Shown here one piece after another: positions 36,705 through 37,351 of a stretch of DNA of 37,351 nucleotides. Made by a program: the position numbers and the translations under genes. The stretch's first letter is position 1; the number at the start of each line of letters is the position of its first letter. The notes under the pieces are model-generated. The model searched no databases. It worked only from the letters and a program-made list of their open reading frames with translations, and was not told the origin of the DNA. Location: assembly GCA_003719395.1 (NCBI GenBank), contig RHMC01000064.1, positions 1-37,351 of the forward strand, written 5' to 3'. The DNA is from Streptomyces altiplanensis. Lineage in GTDB: Bacteria > Actinomycetota > Actinomycetes > Streptomycetales > Streptomycetaceae.

Positions 36705-37351
36705 TCAGCCCCTGAGCGCGGCCATGAGGTCCCGCATGTCCTCGATCATGAGGGGCGGGAGCGCGGACAGGTCCGGCTCGGGTCCGTCGTCGGGCGGATC
36801 CCCGTCCCCCTGGTAGTCGACGCCGGGAGTGACCAGGATTTCCAGCACCGCGCCCCCGTCCAGGACCTTCAGCCGCGGGCCGTCGTACTCACCGGGCTGC
36901 GGTATCAGATACGCCTTCTCGCCGAGCCCGGGGACTTCCTGCGGCTCGGGCGGCGTCCCCTCCCCCCAGACGGGCTGGGCGAGAACGGCCTCGAACTCCG
37001 GCTCCGGGTCGGTCTTCTTGTGCAGCTCGGCCACGATCTCGACCTCGTAGCTCACGGTGAACCCGTCCTTGTCCGGCCTTCCCGCCGGTGTGAAGTACAC
37101 GCTGCAGGTGGCCTTGTCCAGGGCGCCGTGCTCACTCACCATTTCGATCGGGTCGGCCGGCTTCTTCCCCAGACTCAGCTCCAGGGCGGCCAGCCCGGCC
37201 TTCTCGCACAGCCCCTCGCCCACCCGGTACCCCCGCATGTCGACCGCGTCCTTCGCCCCGTGAGCAAAGAGCCCGCCCGCCCACACCACCGAAGCGGCCA
37301 CCGCGCCGCCCACGGCCCACAGCCACGGCCGGTGGCCGCGCGGCGCCCCGG
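36705..37351 (-). CDS. Membrane-anchored hypothetical protein, 5' partial
   Basis: The reading frame is open to the right edge of the window, so the start is outside it. Near the edge lies one membrane helix (HRPWLWAVGGAVAASVVWAGGLF), followed by an extracytoplasmic domain of ~190 residues with two cysteines (GLCEKAGL and ATCSVYF) that could form a disulfide, a beta-rich stretch (GFTVSYEVEIVAELHKKTDPE) and a Pro/Asp-rich segment (DYQGDGDPPDDGPEPDL) before a C-terminal helix. I do not recognise the family. It resembles the many single-pass, surface-exposed proteins of Streptomyces with no assigned function. The internal start at 37313 is unlikely because the helix begins before it. Confidence 0.65.
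   Translation of the reverse strand, partial: GAPRGHRPWLWAVGGAVAASVVWAGGLFAHGAKDAVDMRGYRVGEGLCEKAGLAALELSLGKKPADPIEMVSEHGALDKATCSVYFTPAGRPDKDGFTVSYEVEIVAELHKKTDPEPEFEAVLAQPVWGEGTPPEPQEVPGLGEKAYLIPQPGEYDGPRLKVLDGGAVLEILVTPGVDYQGDGDPPDDGPEPDLSALPPLMIEDMRDLMAALRG

Overview
The window is high-GC actinobacterial DNA and almost certainly a Streptomyces chromosome. The evidence is the codon usage, a WhiB-like regulator, oxyR divergent from ahpC-ahpD, a DUF6542 gene between ychF and a polyphosphate glucokinase gene, a SpoIIE-type phosphatase gene, and several leaderless starts. From memory, the order from ychF rightwards (ychF, DUF6542, ppgK, ispH, permease, xseA, xseB, glpX, wbl, class I fumarase, fumC, PBP, oxyR-ahpCD) matches the conserved core region near SCO5031-SCO5061 of S. 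coelicolor. No tRNA, rRNA, CRISPR array or integrase was seen.

Region 1 (1-2918) is eroded accessory DNA: an MFS exporter with several frameshifts, a SnoaL-like gene broken by an 8-bp tandem duplication, and two genes (a methyltransferase and an F420-dependent NADP oxidoreductase) that both lost their 5' ends at one junction. Region 2 (3083-11409) holds a RHH/PIN toxin-antitoxin module, then an apparent genomic island of about 7.3 kb. The island carries a second, paralogous RHH/PIN module and a complete type I restriction-modification operon (hsdM-hsdS-hsdR). It is bounded by imperfect direct repeats of about 220 bp, each containing the last codons of ychF and its downstream DNA, so the 3' end of ychF looks like the integration or recombination site.

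Region 3 (11383-28347) is housekeeping: the YchF ATPase, PPGK, IspH (isoprenoids), exonuclease VII (xseAB), a nitroreductase behind a probable repressor operator, DUF4245, class II FBPase (gluconeogenesis), a decayed phytase-like gene, a WhiB-like regulator, a DUF1707/LiaF-like envelope protein, class I and class II fumarases on either side of a secreted GDSL esterase with a lectin tail, and a DUF402 protein. Region 4 (28353-37351) holds a GAF-SpoIIE-HATPase phosphatase, a bifunctional penicillin-binding protein with a Gly/Asp/Thr-rich tail, an SPFH (slipin) gene coupled to a small RHH gene behind a perfect 16-bp palindrome, the oxyR/ahpCD peroxide-defence locus, and the start of a membrane-anchored protein cut by the window edge.

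A caution for every reader: about ten genes outside the island are broken by single-base indels where the protein plainly continues in another frame, whereas the lower-GC hsd/TA genes have none. This pattern fits consensus sequencing errors in GC-rich DNA at least as well as real gene decay. Such genes are listed as pseudogenes for this sequence only.
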